DNA of 64,000 bases. It comes from Achromobacter sp. MYb9. GTDB lineage: Bacteria; Pseudomonadota; Gammaproteobacteria; Burkholderiales; Burkholderiaceae_B. Every line of letters begins with the position of its first letter. The first letter of the stretch is position 1. The stretch covers positions 216,576 through 280,575 of the forward strand of contig NZ_PCOQ01000006.1 of assembly GCF_002975275.1 (NCBI RefSeq), in the 5' to 3' direction. The notes beneath the pieces are model-generated. The model was not told the origin of the DNA and did no database searches. It saw only the letters and a list, made by a program, of their open reading frames with translations. Shown here in pieces: positions 45,241 to 54,762 of the stretch. A program made the translations under genes and the position numbers.

Positions 45241-46625
45241 TCCTGCTGATCGCGATCAAGGATCTGCGCGAACGCCTGCGCGACGGCAGGCTGTACTGGG
45301 CGGGCGGCATCGTTGCCTTGCTGCTGCTGACGGCGCTGGCCGTGGGCTATTCGCACCAGCAGGAGGCGCGCGCCGAGCAGGCCGCCGCGCAAAATGCCGA
45401 CTACCGCGACTGGCTGCGTCAGGGCGCACGCCACCCGCACGACGCGGCGCACCAGGGCATGCACGTTTTCAAGCCCGAAGCCGTACTGTCATTGCTGGAC
45501 CCCGGCATCAATCCGTACATCGGCAGCACCGTGTGGCTCCAGGCCCATCGCCAAAGCGAAGTGAAGTTCCGGCCCGCACAGGACGCCACGGGGCTGCAGC
45601 GCTTTGGCGACCTGTCGGCCGCCTGGATCCTGCAGGCGCTGGGACCGCTGCTGGTCATCGTATTGGGATTCAACGCCTTTTCGGGTGAGCGCGAACAGGG
45701 CATCCTGCGCCAGACGCTTAGCCTGGGCGTTGCCCCGTGGCGCCTGTTATGGGGCAAGGCGGCGGCGCTGGGCATGAGTCTGGGGCTGTTGCTGGCGCCC
45801 GCGGCGCTGATCGCGGCAGGCGCCGTCTGGATCGCCGGCGGCCGTGCCGACGCGCTGTTCCGGTTCGCCGCGCTGGCATCCGGTTATGCACTGTATCTGG
45901 CGGCCTTCGTCTTCATCACCCTGGGCGTGTCGGCGGCCGCGCGTTCGTCCCGCATCGCCATCACCCTTTTGCTGGCCATCTGGATCGCCAATACCGTCGT
46001 GGCGCCCCGCGTGATGGCCGAGCTATCGCGCGCGCTGTACCCCAGCCCGACACGGCTGGAATTCAACCAGGCGTTGAACGCCGACCTGAAGGCCACGTCC
46101 GACCGCGTGTGGATGCAGGCGTTCGGCACCACCGAACGCTGGAGCCGCGACGTGCCGCTGAACCAATGGGGCCTGGCCCTGAAGCTGGACGACCAGTCCA
46201 GCTACGCCGTCTACGACCGCCATTTCGGCGGCTTGTGGGATACGTGGGAACGGCAACAGACAGTGCAGGAAGGGGCGGGATGGCTGATGCCCATGCTGGC
46301 CATTCGCGCCTTCTCGGCCGCCATGGCGGGGACGGATTTCGCGCATCACCGGAACTTCACCGTGGCGGCCGAACAGCAGCGGCGCGTCATCCAGGACATC
46401 GTCAGCGAAGACCTGGTGCAGCACGCCGACACGCAAGACCACGCGCACTTTTCGTATCAGGCCGACCCCGAACTCTGGGCGCGCGTGCCTGAATTCCAGT
46501 ACCAGACGCCGACCGCCGGCTGGGCGCTGCGGCGCGGCGCCATGGGCCTGCTGATGCTCTGCGCCGGCCTGCTGCTGAGCATCGCCTTCGCGTGGCGCGC
46601 CGTGGCCCGGCAGCAACCCCTGTAG
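45237..46625 (+). CDS. ABC-2 type permease (DUF3526-like), first subunit
   Basis: 462 residues. One transmembrane helix near residue 20 is followed by a large periplasmic domain (about 45-135), then a cluster of five helices (about 135-275) with the ABC-2 coupling segment FSGEREQGILRQTL, another hydrophilic domain (about 280-430), and a final helix. NosY-like ABC-2 subunits share this layout. Overlaps the ATPase gene (ATGA). Paired with the gene at 46638, it probably forms a heterodimeric membrane unit. Confidence 0.85.
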   Translation: MILLIAIKDLRERLRDGRLYWAGGIVALLLLTALAVGYSHQQEARAEQAAAQNADYRDWLRQGARHPHDAAHQGMHVFKPEAVLSLLDPGINPYIGSTVWLQAHRQSEVKFRPAQDATGLQRFGDLSAAWILQALGPLLVIVLGFNAFSGEREQGILRQTLSLGVAPWRLLWGKAAALGMSLGLLLAPAALIAAGAVWIAGGRADALFRFAALASGYALYLAAFVFITLGVSAAARSSRIAITLLLAIWIANTVVAPRVMAELSRALYPSPTRLEFNQALNADLKATSDRVWMQAFGTTERWSRDVPLNQWGLALKLDDQSSYAVYDRHFGGLWDTWERQQTVQEGAGWLMPMLAIRAFSAAMAGTDFAHHRNFTVAAEQQRRVIQDIVSEDLVQHADTQDHAHFSYQADPELWARVPEFQYQTPTAGWALRRGAMGLLMLCAGLLLSIAFAWRAVARQQPL

Positions 46626-46637
46626 GAGCTTTTCCCG

Positions 46638-48098
46638 GTGCACGCTTTCCAGTTTCCCCGCTTCAGGCTGATCGTCCGGCACGAGCTGCGCCTGATGGCC
46701 AAAGAACGTCTGCTATGGATCGCCGGCGGCCTGTTCCTGCTGCTGGTCGGCTATGCCGTCTTCAACGGTTTGCTGCAGACGTCCCTGCGCGACAACGCGC
46801 AGGCGGCGCTGGCAAACGCCGATGCCCAGACGCGTAGCGCACAGCTTGCGCAACTGCAACGCATCATGGCGGGCGAAGAAACGCCGACGCCGTTCGGCAA
46901 CCCCGCCAGCCCCGCCAACATGGGCGGCGGCCTGGGCGCGCACTACGCCATCATGCCCAGCGTGGCCATGGCGCCCGTGGCGCTGGGGCAGACCGATCTG
47001 TTCCCGTCCCAGTTTCGGGTGACCTATCAAAGCAAGGTCAACTTCATCCACAACAACGACATCGAAAACCCCTGGCACCTGCTCAGCGGCCACTTCGACC
47101 TGGCGTTCGTGGTGGTCTATCTGCTGCCGCTGCTGATTTTCGCGTTGGGCTACAACCTGCTGTCCGGCGAAAAGGAAGACGGCACGCTGCGGCTACTGCT
47201 GTCGCAACCGCTTGCCTTGGCCACGCTGATCGCAGGCAAGATCGCGGTGCGCGCGGGCGTGCTGCTGGGCGCGGCGGTGCTGACGCCCCTTGCCGTGCTG
47301 CTGCTTGCGCGTCCCCAGGTATTGCAGGCGTCGGACGCCACGCTCTGGTGGGTGCTGCTGGTCGGCGCGTATGCGCTGTTCTGGTTCGCCGTGGTGGTGG
47401 CGGTCAACGCCTTCGGGAAATCGTCGGCGGCCAACGCCATGATGCTGATGGTGGCGTGGGTTGCCCTGGTGCTGGTGACGCCCGTGCTGCTGAACATCGC
47501 CGCCGCATTCGTCAGCCCCGCGCCGTCGCGCGCCGAATTGGCCACGCGCACGCGGCTGGCTACCGCCCAGGCCATGCATGACAACGCGGCGTTGCTGTCA
47601 TCAGACTATGAACACATGGACCAGCCCGATGCGCTGATGCCCCGAGACGGCAGCATCCATATCAGCGGCCGTCCGCTGGGACAGGCCCGGGTCGAACGAC
47701 AGGTGGACGACATCATGGCGACGGAACTGTCGCGCTTCGAGGCGCAGCTCAAGCGCCAGCAAGCGCTGGTGGCGCGCTACAGCGTGTTATCCCCCGCAGC
47801 GGTGGCCTATGAAGGCATCACCGCGCTGGCGGGCACCGGGCAGCGCCGGCACGCGCATTTCATGGCGCAGATCGACACCTATCACCAAGCCTGGAAGGCG
47901 TTCTTCCTGCCGCGCATCGAACAGGGTCGCGCCATCACCGCAGCGGACTTCTCGGCCATGCCGGCATTTCATTGGCAAGAGGAAGACCGCGCCGCCGTCC
48001 GCACGCAAGCACTGCGCGCGCTTTTGCAACTGCTGGCGCCCGCCCTGCTTTTGCTGAGCCTAGCGGCGTGGCGGCTGCGCCGTTACCGCATCGTTTGA
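46638..48098 (+). CDS. ABC-2 type permease (DUF3526-like), second subunit
   Basis: 486 residues, GTG start after AGGAG (46624-46628). It repeats the architecture of the preceding protein, including LLSGEKEDGTLRLLLSQPL, equivalent to FSGEREQGILRQTL, so the two are paralogues. Between its helices lies an extended periplasmic region containing several Met and His residues (about 55-115 and 300-400). Together with the ATPase it forms an ABC-2 transporter of unknown cargo. The TonB receptor follows 44 bp later. Confidence 0.85.
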   Translation: MHAFQFPRFRLIVRHELRLMAKERLLWIAGGLFLLLVGYAVFNGLLQTSLRDNAQAALANADAQTRSAQLAQLQRIMAGEETPTPFGNPASPANMGGGLGAHYAIMPSVAMAPVALGQTDLFPSQFRVTYQSKVNFIHNNDIENPWHLLSGHFDLAFVVVYLLPLLIFALGYNLLSGEKEDGTLRLLLSQPLALATLIAGKIAVRAGVLLGAAVLTPLAVLLLARPQVLQASDATLWWVLLVGAYALFWFAVVVAVNAFGKSSAANAMMLMVAWVALVLVTPVLLNIAAAFVSPAPSRAELATRTRLATAQAMHDNAALLSSDYEHMDQPDALMPRDGSIHISGRPLGQARVERQVDDIMATELSRFEAQLKRQQALVARYSVLSPAAVAYEGITALAGTGQRRHAHFMAQIDTYHQAWKAFFLPRIEQGRAITAADFSAMPAFHWQEEDRAAVRTQALRALLQLLAPALLLLSLAAWRLRRYRIV

Positions 48099-48142
48099 CG
48101 CCCTGCGTTACGCATTACTTATCAAGTCCATCGGGAAAGATC

Positions 48143-50317
48143 ATGAGGAAAGTCGTATCCGCCGCCGCGATTGCGGCCTGCGCGGCCGTGCCTGCCGTTC
48201 AAGCGCAAGAGGACGAAAAGGAGCTGCCGGCCATCCGCGTCGAAGCCGCCAGCGAAACAGAAGGGCTGGCGCTGAACGCCAAAAGTGGTACGGCGTCGCG
48301 CCTGGGCCTGACGCTGCGGGAAACGCCGGCTTCGGTGGAAATCGTCTCGCAGGACGCGATGCGCCAGCGCGGGGCCAGCACGCTCAGCGAAGCGTTGCGC
48401 GGGGTCACCGGCATGGCAGGCGGCGGCCCGCCTTCGTCGCCCACCACGCTGTCTTCGCGCGGTTTCACCGACATCCTCTACCTTTACGACGGCCTGCGCA
48501 TGTCTGGCGCGGGTTCGACCAATCGCGTCCAGGACACCTGGAACTACGACCGCATCGAAGTGCTAAAGGGCCCGGCGTCCGTGCTTCAAGGCGACAGCGC
48601 CATCGGCGGCATCGTCAATTTCCAGACCAAGCGCCCCGACCGCGACAACCCCGGCCGCGAAGCGATGGTGTCTTACGGCAGTTATGGCACCACGCGCACC
48701 GGCATCGGCCTGGGCGACAATTTCGGCCAGACCGGCGCCTATCGCATCGACTACAGCCATAACGAGACCCAGGTTGGCACCATCGAGCGCAACACCAACA
48801 AGCTGGACCACCTGACCACGGGAGTCGCCTTCGACGTGGCGCCCGCCACCCGCCTGGACCTGTCGTTCGACTATTCCCGCGACACGGGCCATGCCTACTG
48901 GGGCACGCCGCTGGTTCCGCGCAGCGTCGCCACGTCGCCCTCCGGCGCGGTCAGCACGCCCGACGGCCGCGTGCTTGACCGCGACCTGGTGCGCAACAAC
49001 TACAACGTGCTGGACGACAGAAACGAAGCAGAGGCGTACTGGCTGCGAGCCCGCGTCACCCACGACCTGACCTCCGCCTGGAGCCTGCGCAACGAATTCG
49101 CGGTGAACAAGGTCGACCGCCTGTGGAAGAACTCGGAATCCGCCGTGTTCCGCGCGCCGTCGTGGGTGGACCGCGACCAGACGACGATCACCCACAATCA
49201 GCGCTACCTGATCGACCGCTTCGACGCCACGCACACCGGCCAGGTGGCCGGTTTGCAAAACAAATTCGTGATTGGCGGGGAACTCAGCAAGACCCGGCTG
49301 GACAGCGAGCGGCGCTTCTCGAACCGGACCGCGGCCACGGGTGACGCGCTGCGCGTCTCGCTGCGCCAACCGGACGTGGGCTACTACAACGACGATCCCG
49401 CGTTGATGAGCGGCCCCGGCAACCGCACCGATTTCTCGACCGACGTGCGCGGCGCGGCGCTGTTCGTCGAAGATTCGCTCAAGCTTGCCGACCCGTGGAC
49501 CGTCGTGGCCGGCTACCGGTACGACCGCATCCGCGTGGACCGCAGCGTGACCGACTTGAACGCCGGCACGCGCAGCGAATTCGGCACGCGGTATTCCGCC
49601 AACTCCGCGCGCCTGGGGACGGTCGTGGACCTGACGCCCTCGTCGTCCGTCTATGCGCAATACACCAATGCCACCCTACCCGTGGGTTCGCTGTTCCTGC
49701 TGTCGCAGTCCGATTCGGACTTCCCGCTATCCAAGGGCGAGCAATGGGAATTGGGCTTCAAGCAGAGCCTGGACACGGTGGAATGGACGGCGGCCGTCTA
49801 TCACATCAAACTGGACAACGTGCTGTCGCGGGATCCCGCCAACGCCGCCCTGACGGTGAACAACGGCAGGCAATCGTCGCGCGGCGTGGAGCTCTCGGCC
49901 GACTGGCGCGTGACGCCCCAGCTCACGCTGTCGGGCAATGTCGCCATGTTGAACGCCCGTTACGACTCCCTGATTGAAGGCGATGGCACCTCGCGCATCG
50001 GCAACACCCCGCCGAACGTACCCGAACGCATCGTCAACGTGTACGCCAATTACCGCTTCAAGGACGTGCCGATGAACCTCTTCGTTGGCTTGAACCATAC
50101 TGGCAAAATCTACACCGACCGCGCCAACCAGGTCCGCATTAACGGCTACACCACCGTGGACGCGGCCATCAGCTACCGGATCCGTCCCGCGCTGCTGACC
50201 TTCCGCGTGCGCAACCTGACCGACAAGCTGTATGCCTACTACGGCGGACGTGACACCAGCCAGGTCCTGGTGGCGCCCGGACGTACCTACGAGCTTGCCG
50301 CATCGTTCGACTTCTAG
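48143..50317 (+). CDS. TonB-dependent siderophore/metallophore-type receptor
   Basis: 724 residues. Signal peptide MRKVVSAAAIAACAAVPAVQ (cleavage near VQA|QED), then a TonB-box-like ELPAIRVEA, a plug domain (about 45-165: SVEIVSQDAMRQRGASTLSE, IEVLKGPASVLQGDSAIGG), and a 22-strand barrel ending ELAASFDF with the terminal Phe needed for outer-membrane assembly. The class resembles FhuE/FpvA-like siderophore receptors rather than the His-rich ZnuD type. Position behind a Zur-like operator suggests uptake of zinc or another metal as a complex. Confidence 0.93.
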   Translation: MRKVVSAAAIAACAAVPAVQAQEDEKELPAIRVEAASETEGLALNAKSGTASRLGLTLRETPASVEIVSQDAMRQRGASTLSEALRGVTGMAGGGPPSSPTTLSSRGFTDILYLYDGLRMSGAGSTNRVQDTWNYDRIEVLKGPASVLQGDSAIGGIVNFQTKRPDRDNPGREAMVSYGSYGTTRTGIGLGDNFGQTGAYRIDYSHNETQVGTIERNTNKLDHLTTGVAFDVAPATRLDLSFDYSRDTGHAYWGTPLVPRSVATSPSGAVSTPDGRVLDRDLVRNNYNVLDDRNEAEAYWLRARVTHDLTSAWSLRNEFAVNKVDRLWKNSESAVFRAPSWVDRDQTTITHNQRYLIDRFDATHTGQVAGLQNKFVIGGELSKTRLDSERRFSNRTAATGDALRVSLRQPDVGYYNDDPALMSGPGNRTDFSTDVRGAALFVEDSLKLADPWTVVAGYRYDRIRVDRSVTDLNAGTRSEFGTRYSANSARLGTVVDLTPSSSVYAQYTNATLPVGSLFLLSQSDSDFPLSKGEQWELGFKQSLDTVEWTAAVYHIKLDNVLSRDPANAALTVNNGRQSSRGVELSADWRVTPQLTLSGNVAMLNARYDSLIEGDGTSRIGNTPPNVPERIVNVYANYRFKDVPMNLFVGLNHTGKIYTDRANQVRINGYTTVDAAISYRIRPALLTFRVRNLTDKLYAYYGGRDTSQVLVAPGRTYELAASFDF

Positions 50318-50326
50318 ACAACAAAA

Positions 50327-50355
50327 AGCCGGCCCCGTCTACATCGGGGCCGGCT
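50327..50355 (-). terminator. bidirectional terminator between the TonB receptor and MFS genes
   Basis: AGCCGGCCCCG (50327-50337) pairs perfectly with CGGGGCCGGCT (50345-50355), loop TCTACAT. On the minus strand a run of five T follows (complement of 50323-50327), so it best ends the convergent MFS transcript, and it also blocks read-through on the plus strand. Confidence 0.85.
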
Positions 50356-50371
50356 GTTGCCATGCAGGAAA

Positions 50372-51568
50372 TCAGCAGCCCTGCATCGCCAGCCTGCGGC
50401 GCTGGTTGGCGGCGCGTTGCACCAGCACCAGGGCCAGGCCGGCCGTGGCGATGACCGCGCCGGCGATCGGCACGGCGGCGTAGCCCATGCCCGCGGAGAT
50501 CACCGCGCCGCCCGCCGCGGCGCCCACCGCGTTGCCCAGGTTGAAGGCGCCCACGTTCACCGACGACGCCAGGCCCGGCGCTTCCGTCGCGGCGCGCATC
50601 ACGCCCATCTGCAACGGCGGCACCACCGCGAACGTCGCCACGCCGAAGATCAGCAGCGAAACGGCCGCGCCGACCGGCGTGGAGCCGATCCACGGGAACG
50701 CCAGCAGGTCGACGATGACAATCACCAGGAACGTGATCAACGTGCCGTCCAGCGAACGATCGGCCATGCGGCCGCCCAGGCCATTGCCCAACGTGAAGCC
50801 CAGTCCGATCAGCACCAGCATGCCGGTAATGAAGCCGGGCGACGCGCCGGTGATGTCCGCCAGGGTCGGCGCGATATAGGTGTAGAGCGTGAACATGGCG
50901 CCCGCGCCCAACACGGTGGTCAGCAGCGCCAGCAGCACGACGGGGCTCTTCAGCACGGCCAGTTCATGGCGCACGTTGGGACGGCGGCCGGCTTCTCCGG
51001 CAGGCAGCGCAAACCACAGAGACAACATGGCGACCAGGCCCAGCACGGCCGTCGCGGCAAACGACATGCGCCAGCCGATCACCTGGCCCAGCCATGTAGC
51101 GGCCGGCACCCCGCCCACGTTGGCGATCGTCAGCCCCATGAACATGGTTGCCACCGCGCTCGCCTGCTTGTGGCGCGGCACCACGCTGGCCGCCACCAAC
51201 GAGCCCAAGCCGAAGAACGCACCGTGGTTCAGGCTGGTGACCAGACGCGCCAGCAGCAGCGTCGTGTAATTCGGGGATAGCGCAGACAGGATGTTGCCGA
51301 TGGTGAAGATGGCCATCAGCAGGATCAGCGCCTTGCGCCGCGACCAGCGCGAAAACGCCAGCGTCATGAGCGGCGCGCCGACCATGACGCCGATCGCGTA
51401 AGCGCTGATCAGCATGCCGGCGCTGGGGATGGACACGTTCACGCCCTCGGCGATGACGGGCAGCAGCCCCATGGGAGAGAACTCGGTCACGCCGATGCCG
51501 AACGCACCGACGGCGAGCGCCAACAATGGCAGGCCGGCTTTCACCGGCTGGGTTTCTTGCGGGTTCAT
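50372..51568 (-). CDS. MFS transporter (DHA1/AraJ-like efflux)
   Basis: 398 residues, 12 helices. The N-terminal segment FGIGVTEFSPMGLLPVIAEG and SRRKALILLM after helix 2 match the AraJ/YdhP group of DHA1 exporters. Substrate unknown; sugars, arabinose-like polyols and drugs are all reported for the group. No regulator is adjacent; 163 bp separate its start from the IclR gene. Confidence 0.88.
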   Translation of the reverse strand: MNPQETQPVKAGLPLLALAVGAFGIGVTEFSPMGLLPVIAEGVNVSIPSAGMLISAYAIGVMVGAPLMTLAFSRWSRRKALILLMAIFTIGNILSALSPNYTTLLLARLVTSLNHGAFFGLGSLVAASVVPRHKQASAVATMFMGLTIANVGGVPAATWLGQVIGWRMSFAATAVLGLVAMLSLWFALPAGEAGRRPNVRHELAVLKSPVVLLALLTTVLGAGAMFTLYTYIAPTLADITGASPGFITGMLVLIGLGFTLGNGLGGRMADRSLDGTLITFLVIVIVDLLAFPWIGSTPVGAAVSLLIFGVATFAVVPPLQMGVMRAATEAPGLASSVNVGAFNLGNAVGAAAGGAVISAGMGYAAVPIAGAVIATAGLALVLVQRAANQRRRLAMQGC

Positions 51569-51731
51569 GCGGATTCCTCGAGTTCGATCGCGCCGGCAGG
51601 GTGTTCCTGGGGCGTGGCCGGCCAGAATTGGCGGGCATATCGGCTAGACAGGCGTGCAGTATGACGGCGAGACCCTTGCGGAAAAAGCCGTCTGACGGGC
51701 AAACACTTTTGACTTGGGGTCACGAATCCGG

Positions 51732-52505
51732 CTAAGTCAGCCCCAGCAACCGTTCCGTCTCGCGCGCCAGGGCCACCAGGCGGGGGCCGATGTCCGCGGC
51801 GCGCTCCCGGTAGGGGCCATCGCCGGAAGGCACGCCACAATTGAACACATACAGCAGCGACTGATAGGGACGGCAGAGCGGCGCCGCAAAGCCGAAGGCG
51901 TCCGGGCGCCACTGCATGTTGTTGCCGCAATAGCCTTTGCGCTCCAGATCGCGGCCGGCGGTCTCCAGGGTGGGGAAATGTTCCGCGTAGTAGCGCGCGT
52001 CGGCCACGCGCAACTGGTTAAGCACGGCGGCCCGCTCGCTGTCCGGCGCCCGGCACAGCCAGGCCTTGCCGGCCGCGCTGGCCAGCAGCGGCAACGACCC
52101 GCCGATGTCCGGGCGGGTTTGCAAGGCGTCGTTGGACCTGGCGGTTTCCACGAACACCATTTGCAGCCGGTCGCGCACCACCAGCGACACCGCGCCCCGG
52201 GCGTGGTCGGCCAACTGTTTCATCAGCGGCCGTGCCAGTTGGCGGATCTGCATGCTGGCCAGCAACGGGTAGCTCAGCGCCAGCACGGACGCGCCAAGCC
52301 GATACCGGGCCGGCGGCCCCGAACGCTGCAAAAAGCCCAGTTCCACCAGCGTGTGCGTCAATCGCGCCACCGCGCTCTTGGACAGGCCGGTCTGTTGCGC
52401 GAAATCCCTGTTGGCCAGCTCGGGCCGATCCGCCCGGAAACACGCCAGGATGTCGATGCCATGCGCCAGGGTGGTGGCGAAATCGCGGTCGCGGTCAGGC
52501 GCCAT
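51732..52505 (-). CDS. IclR family regulator, second of a tandem pair
   Basis: 257 residues from ATG 52505, eight codons inside a slightly longer open frame. N-terminal FATTLAHGIDIL, HTH QQTGLSKSAVARLTHTL (about 35-60), then the IclR effector domain. Segments LSYPLLAS and RQLARPLM are shared with the gene immediately upstream, which overlaps it by 11 bp; the two arose by duplication. It shows the IclR-PcaR-like layout. Both probably act on the divergent acyl-CoA dehydrogenase operon, perhaps as a heteromeric pair. Confidence 0.87.
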   Translation of the reverse strand: MAPDRDRDFATTLAHGIDILACFRADRPELANRDFAQQTGLSKSAVARLTHTLVELGFLQRSGPPARYRLGASVLALSYPLLASMQIRQLARPLMKQLADHARGAVSLVVRDRLQMVFVETARSNDALQTRPDIGGSLPLLASAAGKAWLCRAPDSERAAVLNQLRVADARYYAEHFPTLETAGRDLERKGYCGNNMQWRPDAFGFAAPLCRPYQSLLYVFNCGVPSGDGPYRERAADIGPRLVALARETERLLGLT

Positions 52506-53292
52506 CCTGACGCTCCAGCATTTTTTCAACCCGCGCCACCAGGCTCAGCAAACGCGGCGCGATGCGTTGGCGCAAGTCGCGGCCGCGCAGCCGCCGTAGC
52601 GGCACGCCGCAATTGAACACAAAGACCTGCCCGTCCACGCGCCGCCGCATCGGCACCGCCACGGCGTGCACATCGGTGTGCCAATCGCCTTCGGCCAGAC
52701 AGTAACCATGCTGCGCATAATCCCGGCGCGCCAGCTCCCATCCCGCCTCATTGCGTTGCCACGCCGCGGGATCCTGGGCGCGCAACGCATCCAGCAGCGC
52801 ATCGGCTTCGGCGGCATCGGCCTGCGCCAGCCACGCACGCCCCATGGCGGACTGCAACATGGGCAGCATCGCCCCGATATCCGGCCGGAACGCCACGGCG
52901 TCATGGCCGCGGCAGGTCTCCAGGTACACCATGTGCATGCCGTGGTGCATGCCCAGCGACGCCGACCCGCCGGCCGCATTCGCCAGGCGCGTCATCAGCG
53001 GGCGCGCCAGCTGCCGCAGCTTGATACTGGCCAGTAGCGGATAGCTGAGCGACAGCAGGGCCGTGCCCAGCCGGTAGCGGCGCAGGCTGCTGTCGTAGCG
53101 CAGCAGGCCTCGCTGCACCAGCGTATAGGTCAGCCGTGAAATCGTCGCTTTGGACAGCCCGGTGCGATCCGCCAGTTCGCGGTTGCTTAGCGCCGGTTCG
53201 CCATGCCGAAACGTCTGTAGCAAAGACAGGCCGTGCGCCAACGTGGTGGCGAAAGCAGGATCGGGGTGGCGGCCGCCCAAGGGCGTGGTCAT
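52495..53292 (-). CDS. IclR family regulator, first of a tandem pair
   Basis: 265 residues from ATG 53292. N-terminal FATTLAHGLSLL, HTH DRTGLSKATISRLTYTL, then the effector domain with LSYPLLASIKLRQLARPLM. It shares strings and layout with the downstream paralogue (FATTLAHG, LSYPLLAS, RQLARPLM), indicating tandem duplication. It diverges from the acyl-CoA dehydrogenase gene at 53504, with 211 bp between, and is the likely primary regulator. The open frame extending further upstream has no coding character. Confidence 0.87.
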   Translation of the reverse strand: MTTPLGGRHPDPAFATTLAHGLSLLQTFRHGEPALSNRELADRTGLSKATISRLTYTLVQRGLLRYDSSLRRYRLGTALLSLSYPLLASIKLRQLARPLMTRLANAAGGSASLGMHHGMHMVYLETCRGHDAVAFRPDIGAMLPMLQSAMGRAWLAQADAAEADALLDALRAQDPAAWQRNEAGWELARRDYAQHGYCLAEGDWHTDVHAVAVPMRRRVDGQVFVFNCGVPLRRLRGRDLRQRIAPRLLSLVARVEKMLERQDGA

Positions 53293-53503
53293 GGTCGCTA
53301 TCCGGTAGTCGGCGCCGCGGCGAATGCGCGGGCCCTTGCCGTCGATGATAGAGCAACACCGCACGCTCCTGCTTGCCGCGCGTTCAAGATAGCAAAACAC
53401 TTGTCTCGCATTTGGCGGCGCTTTGCTAGCCTGGGTTCCCAGTCGCCCCGGGCCGGTACACCCCGCTCGGCAGGCATGGCACCTAGAAAAACGGAGACAC
53501 TTC

Positions 53504-54670
53504 ATGATCAGGGACCCCGACGGCTTTCCCGCCTTTCTCGATTCGCTGCGCCGCTTTGTCCGCGAACAGCTGACGCCGCGCGAGGCCGAAGTGGCGCGGT
53601 TGGACGAGGTGCCGGACGATCTGGTGCGCGCCATGGCCGCCCAGGGCATGTTCGGCTACTCGATTCCCGAAGCCTACGGCGGCGCAGGCATGAGCACCGA
53701 AGAGCTGATCCGCGCCGCGATTGAACTGTCCCAATGCTCCGTGGCGTTCCGCGCCCGGGTCGGCACCAACACCGGCATCGGTTCCGAAGCCCTGGTGGCC
53801 GACGGCACCGAACAACAGAAGGCGCACTACCTGCCCCGCATGGCGTCTGGCGAACTCACGGGCTGCTTCGCCCTGACCGAACCGCAGGCCGGGTCGGACG
53901 CCACCGCGCTGCGCACGACCGCCGTGCGCGACGGCGACAGCTATGTGCTGAACGGCGAAAAGTGCTTCATCACCAATGCGCCGCTGGCGGGCCTGTTCAC
54001 CGTCATGGCGCGCACCGACCCGGATGCGCCTGGCGCCCGCGGCATCTCGGCTTTCATCGTGGAACGCGGCACGCCCGGACTGTCCACCGGCCAGCCCTAC
54101 GACAAGATGGGGCAGGCGGGCTCACCCGTCTCGTCCGTGCATTTCGACGACTGCCGCGTGCCCGCCGCCAATATCATCGGCGGTCAGGAAGGCATGGGCT
54201 TCAAGACGGCCATGAAAGTCCTGAACAAGCAACGCATCCATCTGGCCGCGTTGTGCATCGGGCCGGCCATCCGCATGCTGGACGACACCATGCGGTTCGT
54301 AGCCCAGCGCCAGCAGTTCGGCAAGCCGCTGATGGACTTTCAATTGATCCAGGCGATGCTGGCCGACTGCCAGACGGAAATCCAGGCCGCGCTGGCGCTG
54401 GTGCTGCAAACGGCGCGCGAACGCGACGCCGGCCAGGACGTGACGCTGAACGCCTCGATCTGCAAGTACTTCGCGTCGGAAATGTGCGGCCGCGTGGCGG
54501 ACCGTTGCGTGCAGATGCATGGCGGCTACGGCTACATCGCCGACCAGGGCATTGAACGCTTCTATCGCGACGTGCGCCTGTTCCGCCTGTACGAAGGCAC
54601 CAGCCAGATCCATCAACTGACCATCGCCCGCCACACGCTGACCCAGGCGGGCTACGCGCCCGGCCGCTAG
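53504..54670 (+). CDS. acyl-CoA dehydrogenase (catalytic Glu present)
   Basis: 388 residues, full-length. FAD/substrate motifs CFALTEPQAGSDATALRT (about 125-142) and, late, VQMHGGYGYIADQGIERFYRD. The catalytic base is Glu364 in LYEGTSQIHQL, the position used by short- and medium-chain dehydrogenases. It introduces an alpha,beta double bond into an acyl-CoA. Start 53504 follows GGAGAC. First gene of an operon with a Bug receptor, a second dehydrogenase, an MDR reductase and an ADP-forming CoA ligase. Confidence 0.92.
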   Translation: MIRDPDGFPAFLDSLRRFVREQLTPREAEVARLDEVPDDLVRAMAAQGMFGYSIPEAYGGAGMSTEELIRAAIELSQCSVAFRARVGTNTGIGSEALVADGTEQQKAHYLPRMASGELTGCFALTEPQAGSDATALRTTAVRDGDSYVLNGEKCFITNAPLAGLFTVMARTDPDAPGARGISAFIVERGTPGLSTGQPYDKMGQAGSPVSSVHFDDCRVPAANIIGGQEGMGFKTAMKVLNKQRIHLAALCIGPAIRMLDDTMRFVAQRQQFGKPLMDFQLIQAMLADCQTEIQAALALVLQTARERDAGQDVTLNASICKYFASEMCGRVADRCVQMHGGYGYIADQGIERFYRDVRLFRLYEGTSQIHQLTIARHTLTQAGYAPGR

Positions 54671-54762
54671 GCCCGGGCAAATCCGGGACCGCAGCCAATA
54701 GAAGCCGGCGGCCCATCCGGCCCGTTCAACAAAACGGGTCTTGAACCAAAGGAGAGACTGAC

